Positions 36,860 through 45,155 of a DNA stretch of 64,000 bases are shown here, piece after piece. The DNA is taken from the NCBI RefSeq assembly GCF_021398735.1, contig NZ_CP090350.1, positions 124,001 through 188,000 of the forward strand. The letters are read 5' to 3'. The notes beneath the pieces were generated by a model. It was not told where the DNA came from. It saw only the letters and a list, made by a program, of their open reading frames with translations, and ran no database searches. The translations under genes were made by a program, and so were the position numbers. Position 1 is the stretch's first letter; each line of letters begins with the position of its first letter. Origin of the DNA: Methylobacterium oryzae (lineage in GTDB: Bacteria > Pseudomonadota > Alphaproteobacteria > Rhizobiales > Beijerinckiaceae).

Positions 36860-36910
36860 ATCGGCGGATCGACGCGACGGAGCCCGCGTCCGGCGATCCG
36901 CCGCGGAGGT

Positions 36911-37651
36911 TCACGCGTTGGCGCCGCCGTCGACCGTGAGGGTGGTGCCGGTGATCTGGCGCGCGGCCGGGCTCGCCAGGAAGGCCACCGCGGCCGCGAT
37001 ATCGTCCGGCGTTCCGTAATGGCCGAGGGCGGTCATCGCCCGCTGCATGTCCGCCTGCGCCCCGTCGGACGGGTTCATGTCGGTGTCGGTCGATCCCGGC
37101 TGCACGAGGTTCACCGTGACGGCGCGCGGCCCGAGTTCGCGCGCCAGACCCCGCGTGAACGAGAGCAGGGCGGATTTCGACATGGAGTAGACCGTCACCC
37201 CGGGGAACGGGACCCGCTCCCCGAGGCAGGAGCCGATGGAGATGATCCGGCCGCCCTCCTTCAGGTGCGGGATGGCCGCCTGCGACGCCAGCACGACGGA
37301 GCGGACGTTGACGTCCAGGATGGCGTCGATGTCGGCGAGGCTCATCTCCGCGACGGGGCCGCCGCGGGCGATGCCGGCGTTGTTGACGAGGATGTCGAGC
37401 CCGCCGAGGCTCTCGGCCGCCTCGTCGACCGAGCGCTTCACCGCCGCGGCGTCGGCGCTGTCGGCCTGGATGGCGCGCCCGCGGCGGCCCTTCGCCTCGA
37501 TGGCGCGGACGATCTCGGCCGCCCGCTCGGCGGACCGCTCGTACGTGATGGCGACGTCCGCGCCCCGGTCCGCGAGCGCCAGGGCGATGGCCGCACCGAT
37601 GCCGCGTGATGCGCCCGTCACCAGGGCGCGCTTGCCTGCCAGCTCACTCAC
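36911..37651 (-). CDS. short-chain dehydrogenase/reductase (FabG-like)
   Basis: A 246-aa classical SDR. TGASRGIG (about residues 13-20), NNAGIARGGP (about 90-99), catalytic Ser in SIGSCLGE and YSMSK (YxxxK, about 155-159). Substrate unknown; quinone or ketone reductases of this size are often controlled by a divergent TetR as here. The start ATG near 37651 lies 9 bp from a strong inverted repeat. Confidence 0.92.
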   Translation of the reverse strand: MSELAGKRALVTGASRGIGAAIALALADRGADVAITYERSAERAAEIVRAIEAKGRRGRAIQADSADAAAVKRSVDEAAESLGGLDILVNNAGIARGGPVAEMSLADIDAILDVNVRSVVLASQAAIPHLKEGGRIISIGSCLGERVPFPGVTVYSMSKSALLSFTRGLARELGPRAVTVNLVQPGSTDTDMNPSDGAQADMQRAMTALGHYGTPDDIAAAVAFLASPAARQITGTTLTVDGGANA

Positions 37652-37660
37652 GTCCGCCTC

Positions 37661-37684
37661 TTTCTGTAATGAACAACACAGAAA
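37661..37684. promoter_or_regulatory. inverted-repeat operator between SDR and TetR genes
   Basis: TTTCTGT (37661-37667), ten bases, ACAGAAA (37678-37684): a perfect 7-bp inverted repeat. It lies next to the SDR start codon and 49 bp before the TetR start, a position that would block SDR transcription when bound. Confidence 0.6.
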
Positions 37685-37732
37685 TGGCTAGATGCGTTGC
37701 CGGCCCGGGTCAAGCGGTTTATATAACGATCG

Positions 37733-38434
37733 ATGCAAAAATCCGCTTCGATCCAGGCAGGGGACCAGGCAGGGGACCAGGCAGGGGATCAGGCCGCGCC
37801 CGCCCGCGGTCGCGGCCGGCCCCGCGCCTTCGACCGGGAGGCGGCGCTCGATCAGGCGATGCAGCTGTTCTGGCGCCGCGGCTTCGCCGCGACATCCATC
37901 TCGGATCTCACCGCGGCCATGGGGATCGGGTCGCCGAGCCTCTACGCGGCGTTCGGCTCGAAGGAGGCGCTCTACGCCGAGGCGCTGCGCCACTACGGCG
38001 ACCGGTACGGCGGGATGGTCTGGGCCAACTTCGACGCTGCCGCATCGGCGCGCGAGGCCGTCGAGGCGCTCCTGATGGATTCGGCCGCCGCGCTCACCGG
38101 CGCCTGCGGCCGCATCGAGCCGCTCGGCTGCATGGTGACGCTCTCGGCTGCCGGCAGCGAGGGACAGGCGGAACTCGGCGCGTTGCTGCGCGCGGCCCGC
38201 GCCGAGGGACGCCGACGGGTCGCGGAGCGGCTCGCGCGCGCGGTCGCGGCGGGCGAGATCGGGGCCGCCGTCGACGTCTCCGCACTGACCCGCTTCGTGC
38301 TCACGGTGCAGAACGGCATGTCGCTCCAGGCCCGCGACGGCGCGACCCGGGAGGAGCTCGAGGCCGTCGCCCGGCTGACGATGGCGGGGTGGGACGCGCG
38401 GGTCGGGGGTGAGGGCGATCGACCCCTCCGGTGA
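37733..38434 (+). CDS. TetR-family regulator with an N-terminal AGDQ tandem repeat
   Basis: A 233-aa regulator. Residues 9-20 are three tandem AGDQ units, encoded by three 12-bp direct repeats (GCAGGGGACCAG type), followed by a basic RGRGRPRAF arm typical of TetR proteins. The HTH lies in MQLFWRRGFAATSISDLTAAMGIGSPSLYAAFGSKEAL. The C-terminal domain has a single-letter pattern of the YxxxF/AefR type (TetR_C_16 like). The repeats may vary in number by slippage. It is divergent from the SDR at 36911. Confidence 0.88.
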   Translation: MQKSASIQAGDQAGDQAGDQAAPARGRGRPRAFDREAALDQAMQLFWRRGFAATSISDLTAAMGIGSPSLYAAFGSKEALYAEALRHYGDRYGGMVWANFDAAASAREAVEALLMDSAAALTGACGRIEPLGCMVTLSAAGSEGQAELGALLRAARAEGRRRVAERLARAVAAGEIGAAVDVSALTRFVLTVQNGMSLQARDGATREELEAVARLTMAGWDARVGGEGDRPLR

Positions 38435-38646
38435 CGGTTCGGCACGCGCGGCCCGCCGGCGGCCCGATCGTCTGGGGAGGGCGCGCGGCGTCCTCAGGCG
38501 TCCGGCGGGAAGTCGGCGATGCCGTCTTCGATGAGAAGCTTCGAGCCGCTGAAAGTTATTCGCATAACAAACATTATGGAATGCGGTGACGAATTCCGCA
38601 TGATCGGCACTTATACTACGATCTGACCCCCGGCGTCATCGCGAAG

Positions 38647-39123
38647 TCATCGCGAAGGGCGGCTGCAGCCCGCGACCAGGGCAGCGAGACCGGTCCGGGC
38701 GCCGGCCAGAGGAATCCGCTGCGTGTCGCCAGAGAGCGTCACGCGAAGGGTCTTGCCGGACAGGATCCGCACCCAGTCTTGCGTCAACGTTGTCGTGGTC
38801 TGGAGCACGATCTGGTCGTCGAGTTCCAGCTGTTTCGCCCGCATCGGCAGCGAGAGCGTGCCGCCCTCCGAGGCGAACTCGACCTCGGCCCGGGTGCCGT
38901 CCCGAGCGCGGTCTCTGTCGTCGTAGTAGTCGACACTCAGCTGTCCGCCCCGCGTGTCGCAGGTGAGCGCGAGGCTCTGCGCGCCGCTGTCCGGAATCTC
39001 GTAGGCAAGATGGACGCGACCGTCCCCTTCCCGCTTCTGCCAGCGCATCTCCTGCGCCATCGCCGGTACTCCAAGACAAGACCCTAGAATTGCCACGGTA
39101 AGAAAAGTGATCTCACGACGCAT
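38647..39123 (-). CDS. exported hypothetical protein
   Basis: A 158-aa protein with a signal peptide (residues 1-23: FLTVAILGSCLGVPAMAQ then E). The mature region looks all-beta (RVHLAYEIPDSG, LALTCDTRGGQLSVDYYDD, LDDQIVLQTTTTL, LRVTLSGD) and has two cysteines that could form a disulfide. No family recognised. ATG at 39121-39123 is chosen because the signal peptide begins there; an ATG at 39165 would add 14 residues. Confidence 0.65.
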   Translation of the reverse strand: MRREITFLTVAILGSCLGVPAMAQEMRWQKREGDGRVHLAYEIPDSGAQSLALTCDTRGGQLSVDYYDDRDRARDGTRAEVEFASEGGTLSLPMRAKQLELDDQIVLQTTTTLTQDWVRILSGKTLRVTLSGDTQRIPLAGARTGLAALVAGCSRPSR

Positions 39124-39944
39124 GGCCTTCGATGTCCTCACGCTTCGTCCATGGAGTTGCTGCATGATGGGTGGATTCTGTTCCGTGCGTGTATCCGGCC
39201 GGTGGCGCGTGCTCGATGATGCTGCGTGCCAGGCCGGGAAGCCGTGGAAGCCCCCGGCGCTGTCGGGCGGCCTGTCGTCGCCCGACATGTGACCGTCTTC
39301 GTCGACGCCGGGTCGAGCGCCAGCCCTTGTCCGCATGGTCGAAGACGTGTGCCTCGGGCGATCCGGGGGCCGCCGTCGGTCGCGCGGAGCGCCAGAGCCG
39401 TCACGATCGCGTCCGGGAATGCGCCGAACCCGTCCTCATTCCTGTCACACGCGCCCTGCGGCCGTACGGCTGCGCGCCGGCGTTGCCTCACGGTGGCGCT
39501 CCCTCTGTCATGCGAACCGCAGCCAGCAGAACAGAGCCACGGTGCCCAAACCTGTCCGATGGCATCGTCGGAGCCGGCGGCCCTGTCCAGAGGACTAGCT
39601 CATCGCCGCGCCGTGACGTTCGCTGCAGCGCGGGGTACCATACGAGGGCGCTAGACATGGACGAGCTCCGTGCTCTTCCGGCGCAACACCGGCCGGACCC
39701 GGAGCCGACGGCACGGATGCTGCCGGCGCGCTGCGCGAGATGGATGAAGTCTTTGGGAAGAGTCCGGGACGCGTCGGCAGGATCTCGACAACGGTGCAGG
39801 ACCGGCTCGACCGCCCGCCCCTCGATCCGTGCGAGGCACGGGGAGATACGGGTCACAGCGCCCTCCCCTCTCCGCGGCCATCGGGCGTCCCCGGAGGGCG
39901 GCGGGCCCGTCGACCGAACCTTCCGGCGCTGACGAGGATCGTGC
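39124..39944. other. 821-bp stretch with no convincing gene
   Basis: Open frames exist on both strands, but they read as arginine-, proline- and serine-rich sequence typical of antisense or out-of-frame translation of G+C-rich DNA. No motif, signal peptide or repeat was recognised. It separates the exported protein from the 640-aa protein and may be decayed accessory sequence. Confidence 0.4.
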
Positions 39945-41867
39945 ATGCCCCGTTTGGCGATCACCGGCACTGAGCAGCGATACAACACGGTCGCGGCCGT
40001 CGAAGACGGCGGGCGGTGGCGCATGATCCTGCCTTTTCCGCAGGACTCGATCCGGGCCGCCGCCCTGGTCGGCGCTGCGGGGCTGGTCTGCCTGTCCGAT
40101 GACGGGGAACTCTGCCTGATCGACTGGCGGGCGGGCCGGGATCGCGTGCGGCGCCGCCTGCCGGGCGAGGGACCCTTCAATCACAAACTGTTCGTCACCC
40201 GCGATGCCGACCGGATCGCGGTCTATCGGAGCCATGGCCCGAAGAACGACGAGCAGTACTTCGACGACATCGTCGTCCTGCGGGCGTCGGATCTCGAGAT
40301 CCTGCAGCACGGGCGCGGACTCGTCTGGCATGCCGATGGCCCTGTCGGGTCCCTGTCGCCCGAGGAGGCCTATCCGCCGCGCCCGGACGGGCCGGCCATC
40401 CTGACCATTCACGGCGACCTGTTCGAGGATCCCGGAGGGCGACTGGCCTTCATCGGCTTCCGGTGCGGGCCGGGCGGGTCGGCCTACGGGCTGTGTCGGC
40501 TCGAACGGGCCGGCGCGACGCTGCGCTACGACCCGCTGCCGGACGCGGTGAAGCCCTACTGGTTCAGCCCCAGCGGCCGCTACGCCGTCACGCCGCACTC
40601 CGATCCCGCGCGCGGGGGCGTACCGGAGGCAGCAGCCGATACGGGTGACGCCGGCCCTCCCCGCCTCGGACAGGCCGTCGAACTCTGGACGACCGGGCCC
40701 GTCGCCCGCGCGGCGACGCTCGTCGCGCGGCCCGGCTCCGAGCCTCCGCACGCGATCACCGAGGTGGCCTGGGAGCCCGACGAGCGGGCGTTCTGGATCA
40801 AGTCGGGGTATTTCTGGGATCGGACTACGGACTTCCAGCGCATCGGCCTGGACGGCACGCGCTCGCCCGTCTTCTCCTTCGCGCGCTACGACGGCGCGAA
40901 GGCCGTCTCCGCCTTCGCCGACGTGGCGGATGCGGAGCGGGTCGAGATCCGCTTCTTCAGCGACTCCGTCTACATCCCGCGCGCTCGGTGCGCCGACGCG
41001 GCGCCCGCCCGGACGATCACCCCGGAGGAGGACGGCTATCGATCCCGGCCGTCGGCAGGCCCGAGCGCGTCGGCGGTCCGGCGCTTCCTGGCGCGCTCGC
41101 AGCCGGTGGTCACCGTCGCGGCGTTCTCGGCTGCCGCCATCGCCGAAGCCCTGGACGCGCTCACCGGCCGGATCCGAGCGGATCTGGGGGGACTCCTGCG
41201 GGGCGACGTGCTCGCGTTGACCTTCGAGGTCGGCGGGCGGGCGATGACGGAATCGGCCTTCTTCGCGCGCATCGCCCGCGAGCGCGTTGCCGTGGTCCCG
41301 GCGCTGCGCGCACTCCTCACGACTTATCTCGCGGTCCAGCCGGGGGTGGTGGAGGCCAGGAAGCTGTATCGCCAGCTCTGGGGGCCCGAGGACGATCAGG
41401 GTGCGCTGGCACCGGCCATGCAGGCGCTGCTCCACCTCGATCCGACGGCCCACGACGTCTTCCGCGACTACCTCGCCCAGCGCGACGGGGAGCACGAGGT
41501 CTACTCCACCGACGTGATGATGAGGACCTACATCGCCGAGGCGGGCTGGCGCGACCGGGCCATGATCCGGTTCGGCGTCTATTTCGCGCTGATCCGGTAC
41601 AGGGATGGCCTGATCACCCTAAGTGGCGGATTCCTGGAGGAGTACGGCGTCCTCGATGCCGCCGAGAGTCTGCTGGAGCCCGCCGACTTCGCCGCGCTCA
41701 TCCTCGAGGAACTCGACGGGTTCGCGGCGCGCCCCGATCTCGACTGTCGCCTCGGGAGGGACGACCTCTACCGCGAGCTCCGCGCGAGCCTCGCGACCAC
41801 CGCTTACGGGCGGACGGTCCTGCCGGCGCTCGCGGCCCGATCCGCCGCGCCGTCCCGCCTCGCGTGA
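39945..41867 (+). CDS. uncharacterised 640-aa protein with a beta-propeller-like N-terminal half
   Basis: Residues about 1-350 show repeating beta-rich units of about 40-60 residues (RYNTVAAVEDGGRWRMILP, LVCLSDDGELCLIDWR, YWFSPSGRYAVTPHSDP, ITEVAWEPDERAFWIKSG), in the manner of WD40/Kelch-like propellers. Residues about 370-640 are predicted helical, with no known motif. No signal peptide or membrane segment. It stands alone, after 821 bp without genes, and its family is not recognised. A protein-interaction scaffold is one possibility. Confidence 0.6.
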   Translation: MPRLAITGTEQRYNTVAAVEDGGRWRMILPFPQDSIRAAALVGAAGLVCLSDDGELCLIDWRAGRDRVRRRLPGEGPFNHKLFVTRDADRIAVYRSHGPKNDEQYFDDIVVLRASDLEILQHGRGLVWHADGPVGSLSPEEAYPPRPDGPAILTIHGDLFEDPGGRLAFIGFRCGPGGSAYGLCRLERAGATLRYDPLPDAVKPYWFSPSGRYAVTPHSDPARGGVPEAAADTGDAGPPRLGQAVELWTTGPVARAATLVARPGSEPPHAITEVAWEPDERAFWIKSGYFWDRTTDFQRIGLDGTRSPVFSFARYDGAKAVSAFADVADAERVEIRFFSDSVYIPRARCADAAPARTITPEEDGYRSRPSAGPSASAVRRFLARSQPVVTVAAFSAAAIAEALDALTGRIRADLGGLLRGDVLALTFEVGGRAMTESAFFARIARERVAVVPALRALLTTYLAVQPGVVEARKLYRQLWGPEDDQGALAPAMQALLHLDPTAHDVFRDYLAQRDGEHEVYSTDVMMRTYIAEAGWRDRAMIRFGVYFALIRYRDGLITLSGGFLEEYGVLDAAESLLEPADFAALILEELDGFAARPDLDCRLGRDDLYRELRASLATTAYGRTVLPALAARSAAPSRLA

Positions 41868-41971
41868 ACGACCCGCGCGCATCGCGCGGCGGTCCAGCAC
41901 CCGCGGGGCTGCCGGCCGAACCGACCTGTCCCCACTGACGTCCGGGCCGACAACCGATACGGTGGCGGGCG

Positions 41972-42211
41972 ATGTACAAGCTCCCGCCCGGCAGCCTCTA
42001 CCGGCTCCGCACCCTCGCGCAGACCGGCGCCCGCTTCTATCAGGTCAGCGGCTACATGCGGCGCATGGAGGTCCTGGGACTGGTTCTCGCGACGGGTCGG
42101 ACGGATCCGGACACGAAGACCGTCGAGTACCGCATCACCGAAGCCGGCCGAGCCGAACTCGAGGAGCGTCACGGTCCGGCCTGGCCCGGCTCGGCCGAGG
42201 ACGAGGCCTGA
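41972..42211 (+). CDS. small winged-helix-like hypothetical protein
   Basis: A 79-aa protein: YRLRTLAQTGARFYQVSGYMRRMEVLGLVLATGRTDPDTKTVEYRITEAGRAELEER resembles a single winged helix with a wing ending in YxITExGRxxL, the pattern of PadR/MarR-like domains. It is shorter than either family and may be a DNA-binding fragment or stand-alone domain. It starts at ATG 41972, 104 bp after the 640-aa protein gene, and may be cotranscribed with it. Confidence 0.5.
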   Translation: MYKLPPGSLYRLRTLAQTGARFYQVSGYMRRMEVLGLVLATGRTDPDTKTVEYRITEAGRAELEERHGPAWPGSAEDEA

Positions 42212-42337
42212 CGCGCGGCGACGGCGCGACCCGAGCGCGATGGCCGGTGTCGCAGCCGCCGCGCGGCGCGAGCGGTTCAGGGAGAGGCCGCCGGCAACGG
42301 GGCCGTAACCGGGGCCGTGCCGGCTGATCGTCGACGG

Positions 42338-42625
42338 CTATCGGCTGCTGCCACCGCTGCCGCCCTGCGGCGACGGGCGCTCCGGCTGGTTGGCGTTGCC
42401 CGCGGCTGAGGAGCTGTTGGAACGCGTGTCGGCGGCTTGCCCGGTCGGCGACCCCGTCACCGCGCCCGGCGCGCCGGTCGCGCCCGATTGAGGCGTGACG
42501 ACGCCCGAGGAGGTCGGCGGCGCGCCCGGCGCGGTGGCCGGCGCCTGCGCGTAGGCCGTCCCGGCGAGGACGGCCGCCAGCGGCGCAGCGGCCGAGAGAG
42601 TACGCAAGAGAGTACGGTGTTTCAT
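42338..42625 (-). CDS. exported low-complexity protein
   Basis: A 95-aa protein with a signal peptide (residues 1-27: LLRTLSAAAPLAAVLAGTAYA then QAP). The mature part is rich in Pro, Ala, Gly, Ser and Thr (ATAPGAPPTSSGVVTPQSG, NSSSAAGNANQPERPSPQGG) and probably disordered. Small proteins like this are common in Methylobacterium; function unknown. ATG at 42623-42625 chosen; ATG 15 bp upstream possible. Confidence 0.65.
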   Translation of the reverse strand: MKHRTLLRTLSAAAPLAAVLAGTAYAQAPATAPGAPPTSSGVVTPQSGATGAPGAVTGSPTGQAADTRSNSSSAAGNANQPERPSPQGGSGGSSR

Positions 42626-42723
42626 CGGGACCTCAATCATGGATTGAAGTCTTCAACGCCGGATGCGGGAAGAAGGTTCAGGGCGGACGAGAGCCGCCTT
42701 CGCGGATCTCGGTCCTGAAACGG

Positions 42724-42750
42724 CCCCGTCCGGCGATGAGCCGGACGGGG
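42724..42750 (-). terminator. strong hairpin downstream of the chemoreceptor gene
   Basis: CCCCGTCCGGC (42724-42734), loop GATGA, GCCGGACGGGG (42740-42750): a perfect 11-bp stem 20 bp beyond the chemoreceptor stop, followed in the direction of transcription by GGCCGTTTC. Confidence 0.7.
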
Positions 42751-42770
42751 GCTCGCGGGTCGCCCCCGGA

Positions 42771-44468
42771 TCAGGCGGCTCGGACGGTGGCCATGAAGCG
42801 CCCCACCTCGGCAGCGAGATGCTCGGATTGGCGCGACAGCTCGGAAGCCGCTCCCAGAACCTGGCTCGCCGCCGCGCCCGTCTCCTCGGCCGCGCCGGCC
42901 ACGCCGGCGATGTTGCTGGTCACTTCGCCGGTGCCCATCGCGGCCTGGCTGACGTTGCGGACGATCTCCTGCGTCGCCGCGCCCTGCTGCTCCACGGCCG
43001 CGGCGATCGAGGTGGCCACGTGGCTGATCTCCTGGATCCGCACGGTGATCGACCCGATGGCCGATACGGCCTGACCGGTGGAGGCCTGAACCCGGGCGAT
43101 CTGCCCGGTGATCTCCTCGGTGGCCTTGGCGGTCTGCTCGGCCAGAGCCTTCACCTCCGTTGCCACGACCGCGAAGCCGCGGCCGGCGGCACCCGCGCGG
43201 GCCGCCTCGATGGTAGCATTCAGGGCGAGCAGGTTGGTCTGTCCCGCGATGGTCGAGATCATGCCGACGACGTCGCCGATGCGCGCGACCGACGCGCTCA
43301 GTTCCTGCACCAGCGCGCCGGTCTGGTCGGCCTCGTTGACCGCCACCCGCGCCATGTCGGCGGAGCCGTCGACCTGCCGGCCGATCTCCTGAACCGAGGA
43401 GCCGAGTTCCTCGGCGGCGGCGGCGACCGTGTTGACGTTGCTGGCGGCTTCCTCGGCTGCGGCCGCCACGGTGGTCGACCGGCCAGCCGTCTCGGTGGCC
43501 GTCGCCGTCATCGTCTGCGCCGTGGCCTGGAGTTCGGTGGCCGAGGACGAGACCATGCCGATGATCCCGCCGACCGCGCGCTCGAAACCGTCGGCGAGCT
43601 CGACCATCGTCCGCTTGCGTTCGACGGCCGCCGCCGCGTCGGCAATGCGCCGGATCTCGGCCTGCTCGGCGGCCTTCTGGGCCACCATGGCCTTGATGCC
43701 CTCGACCGCCTTGCCGACGGCACCGATCTCGTCGCCGCGGGCGGCCTCCTCGATCTCGGCGTCGACCTCGCCCCTGGCCATCCGCTGCAGCACGCCGACG
43801 AGGCTGGCCAGCGGCCGGTTGATCCCGAACAGCACGATCCCGCCGAGAATCCCGAATGCGACGAGAAGGCCCGACGCGGCGATGACCGTGAGCGTCAGCT
43901 TGATCTGCTCGGCGACGGCGACGGCGTGGTCCCTGGAGGCTCTGAGCTCCCTGGCGTTCGTCTCGGTCCGCATCTGGACGCCTTCCAGCACTTTGGCCCG
44001 CGCGGGGCGGCCCTCGTCGACCGAGATCGTCCGGGCCCCTTCGGCATCGTTCTTCATGCCCAGGGCGATGGCGCGGTCGGCCGCCGCGAAATACGCGCCC
44101 ATATCGACCTTGATGGCTGCGTTCGCCGAATGCCGAGCCGGGGTGTCCGCGAGGGCGATGAGGCGGTCGATCGCCTCGTAGGCGAGCGTCCGCTCGCGCT
44201 GGAAGTGCTGACGCTCGGCAGCCATCGTGGCCGCATCGGTCTGTATGATGATGTTCTTCTCGGAGATCGTCGCGTTGCTCATGGCCAGCGCCATCTGCAG
44301 CGCTGTGACGGCGCGAACGGCGGCCACGTCGACGATCTGCTGGGTGTTCTTCTCGAGCTCGTCGATCGCCGACCGCGCGAAGAAGACGATGCCGACGGCG
44401 GTCGCGAGCAGTAGGGCGGCCGGTATCGCGATCTTGGTGCCCAATCGCAAATTGCGAAACCGACCCAT
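42771..44468 (-). CDS. methyl-accepting chemotaxis protein
   Basis: A 565-aa chemoreceptor. TM1 at about residues 11-31 and TM2 at about 191-216 bound a roughly 160-residue periplasmic four-helix-type domain. A HAMP domain (INRPLASLVGVLQRMARGEVDAEIEE...) follows at about 216-270, then the signalling coiled coil with the hairpin tip around GQTNLLALNATIEAARAGAAGRGFAVVA. The C-terminus (VGRFMATVRAA) lacks a CheR-binding pentapeptide. The ligand is not apparent. A monocistronic gene with a strong terminator hairpin. Confidence 0.94.
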   Translation of the reverse strand: MGRFRNLRLGTKIAIPAALLLATAVGIVFFARSAIDELEKNTQQIVDVAAVRAVTALQMALAMSNATISEKNIIIQTDAATMAAERQHFQRERTLAYEAIDRLIALADTPARHSANAAIKVDMGAYFAAADRAIALGMKNDAEGARTISVDEGRPARAKVLEGVQMRTETNARELRASRDHAVAVAEQIKLTLTVIAASGLLVAFGILGGIVLFGINRPLASLVGVLQRMARGEVDAEIEEAARGDEIGAVGKAVEGIKAMVAQKAAEQAEIRRIADAAAAVERKRTMVELADGFERAVGGIIGMVSSSATELQATAQTMTATATETAGRSTTVAAAAEEAASNVNTVAAAAEELGSSVQEIGRQVDGSADMARVAVNEADQTGALVQELSASVARIGDVVGMISTIAGQTNLLALNATIEAARAGAAGRGFAVVATEVKALAEQTAKATEEITGQIARVQASTGQAVSAIGSITVRIQEISHVATSIAAAVEQQGAATQEIVRNVSQAAMGTGEVTSNIAGVAGAAEETGAAASQVLGAASELSRQSEHLAAEVGRFMATVRAA

Positions 44469-45155
44469 GACATCCCCTCCAGTGTTCAGGATCGCAGAGA
44501 GCTCCGCAGCTTGCTCGATGCGGAAGGCGTTGAGCCAAGATGCGGGTGCGAAACTAAATGCAGGTTAATGATCGCGGTCTTCTTGCCAGGGATATCCAAT
44601 AGTGATTTGAGGTTGCGCGCTCGGCGTCAGAGTCTGATCAATAAAAACCGCGATCGTCCGGGATTAAAGTTCCGCGGCGTGCTTCACAACCACTGGATGA
44701 ACTTCCGTCGAGCGCGTGACCGCACGCACGGACACCTCCCGCGGCGGTGTTCCAACGTCGCGACCGGGGCGTAGCGACGCTATCGGAGGGTGACCATCCG
44801 GACGAACCGGAGAAGCACTGCCGGCGGGCCGGGCGGCTGGCTCGGACCGTTGGCGGACCGTCTGCCCGGATGCGGAGGCGATGGGGCGCCACCCCGATCC
44901 GATCACACGGTTCCGATGGACGCTCCGACTCGCCGCGGCGGGTGATGCCGGGCCGCAGAGCCGCGCGATCGCGCGCCGTTCTCGCCCTGCCGCGGAGCGG
45001 GAACGTCCCGTCCGCGCGTGGACCGTTCGCGAGGCACGCAGCCCACCCTCCTCCACGTAGCGGGGAGGCCCGGGCCGCGCCGCATCGGTCAGCGTCTGAT
45101 AACCCTTTCTTATCAGACGTAGCGTCACGCTCAGGCGCGACCGAGGGAGAGAGCC
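44469..45155. other. 687-bp intergenic stretch containing the recombinase promoter and palindrome
   Basis: No family-like reading frame on either strand. It holds the chemoreceptor promoter on the left, an AT-richer part at 44560-44690 and the 10-7-10 palindrome at 45093-45119 next to the recombinase gene. Confidence 0.4.
45093..45119. promoter_or_regulatory. 10-7-10 palindrome just upstream of the tyrosine recombinase
   Basis: CGTCTGATAA (45093-45102), CCCTTTC, TTATCAGACG (45110-45119): two perfect 10-bp inverted arms around a 7-bp spacer, ending 36 bp before the recombinase ATG. Tyrosine-recombinase crossover sites commonly have arms of about 9-13 bp around a 6-8 bp spacer, so this may be a recombination site; it could also be an operator overlapping the promoter. 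A second copy was not noticed in the window. Confidence 0.55.

Noticed and set aside
38494..38565. 23-aa minus-strand frame MRITFSGSKLLIEDGIADFP...
   Set aside because: Reads plausibly and starts in an AT-rich stretch, but is too short to support as a gene without comparative data; no clear ribosome site.
39171..39932. 253-aa plus-strand open frame in the 39 kb gap
   Set aside because: Ser/Arg/Pro-rich composition with no motif, no ribosome site and no conserved-looking segments.
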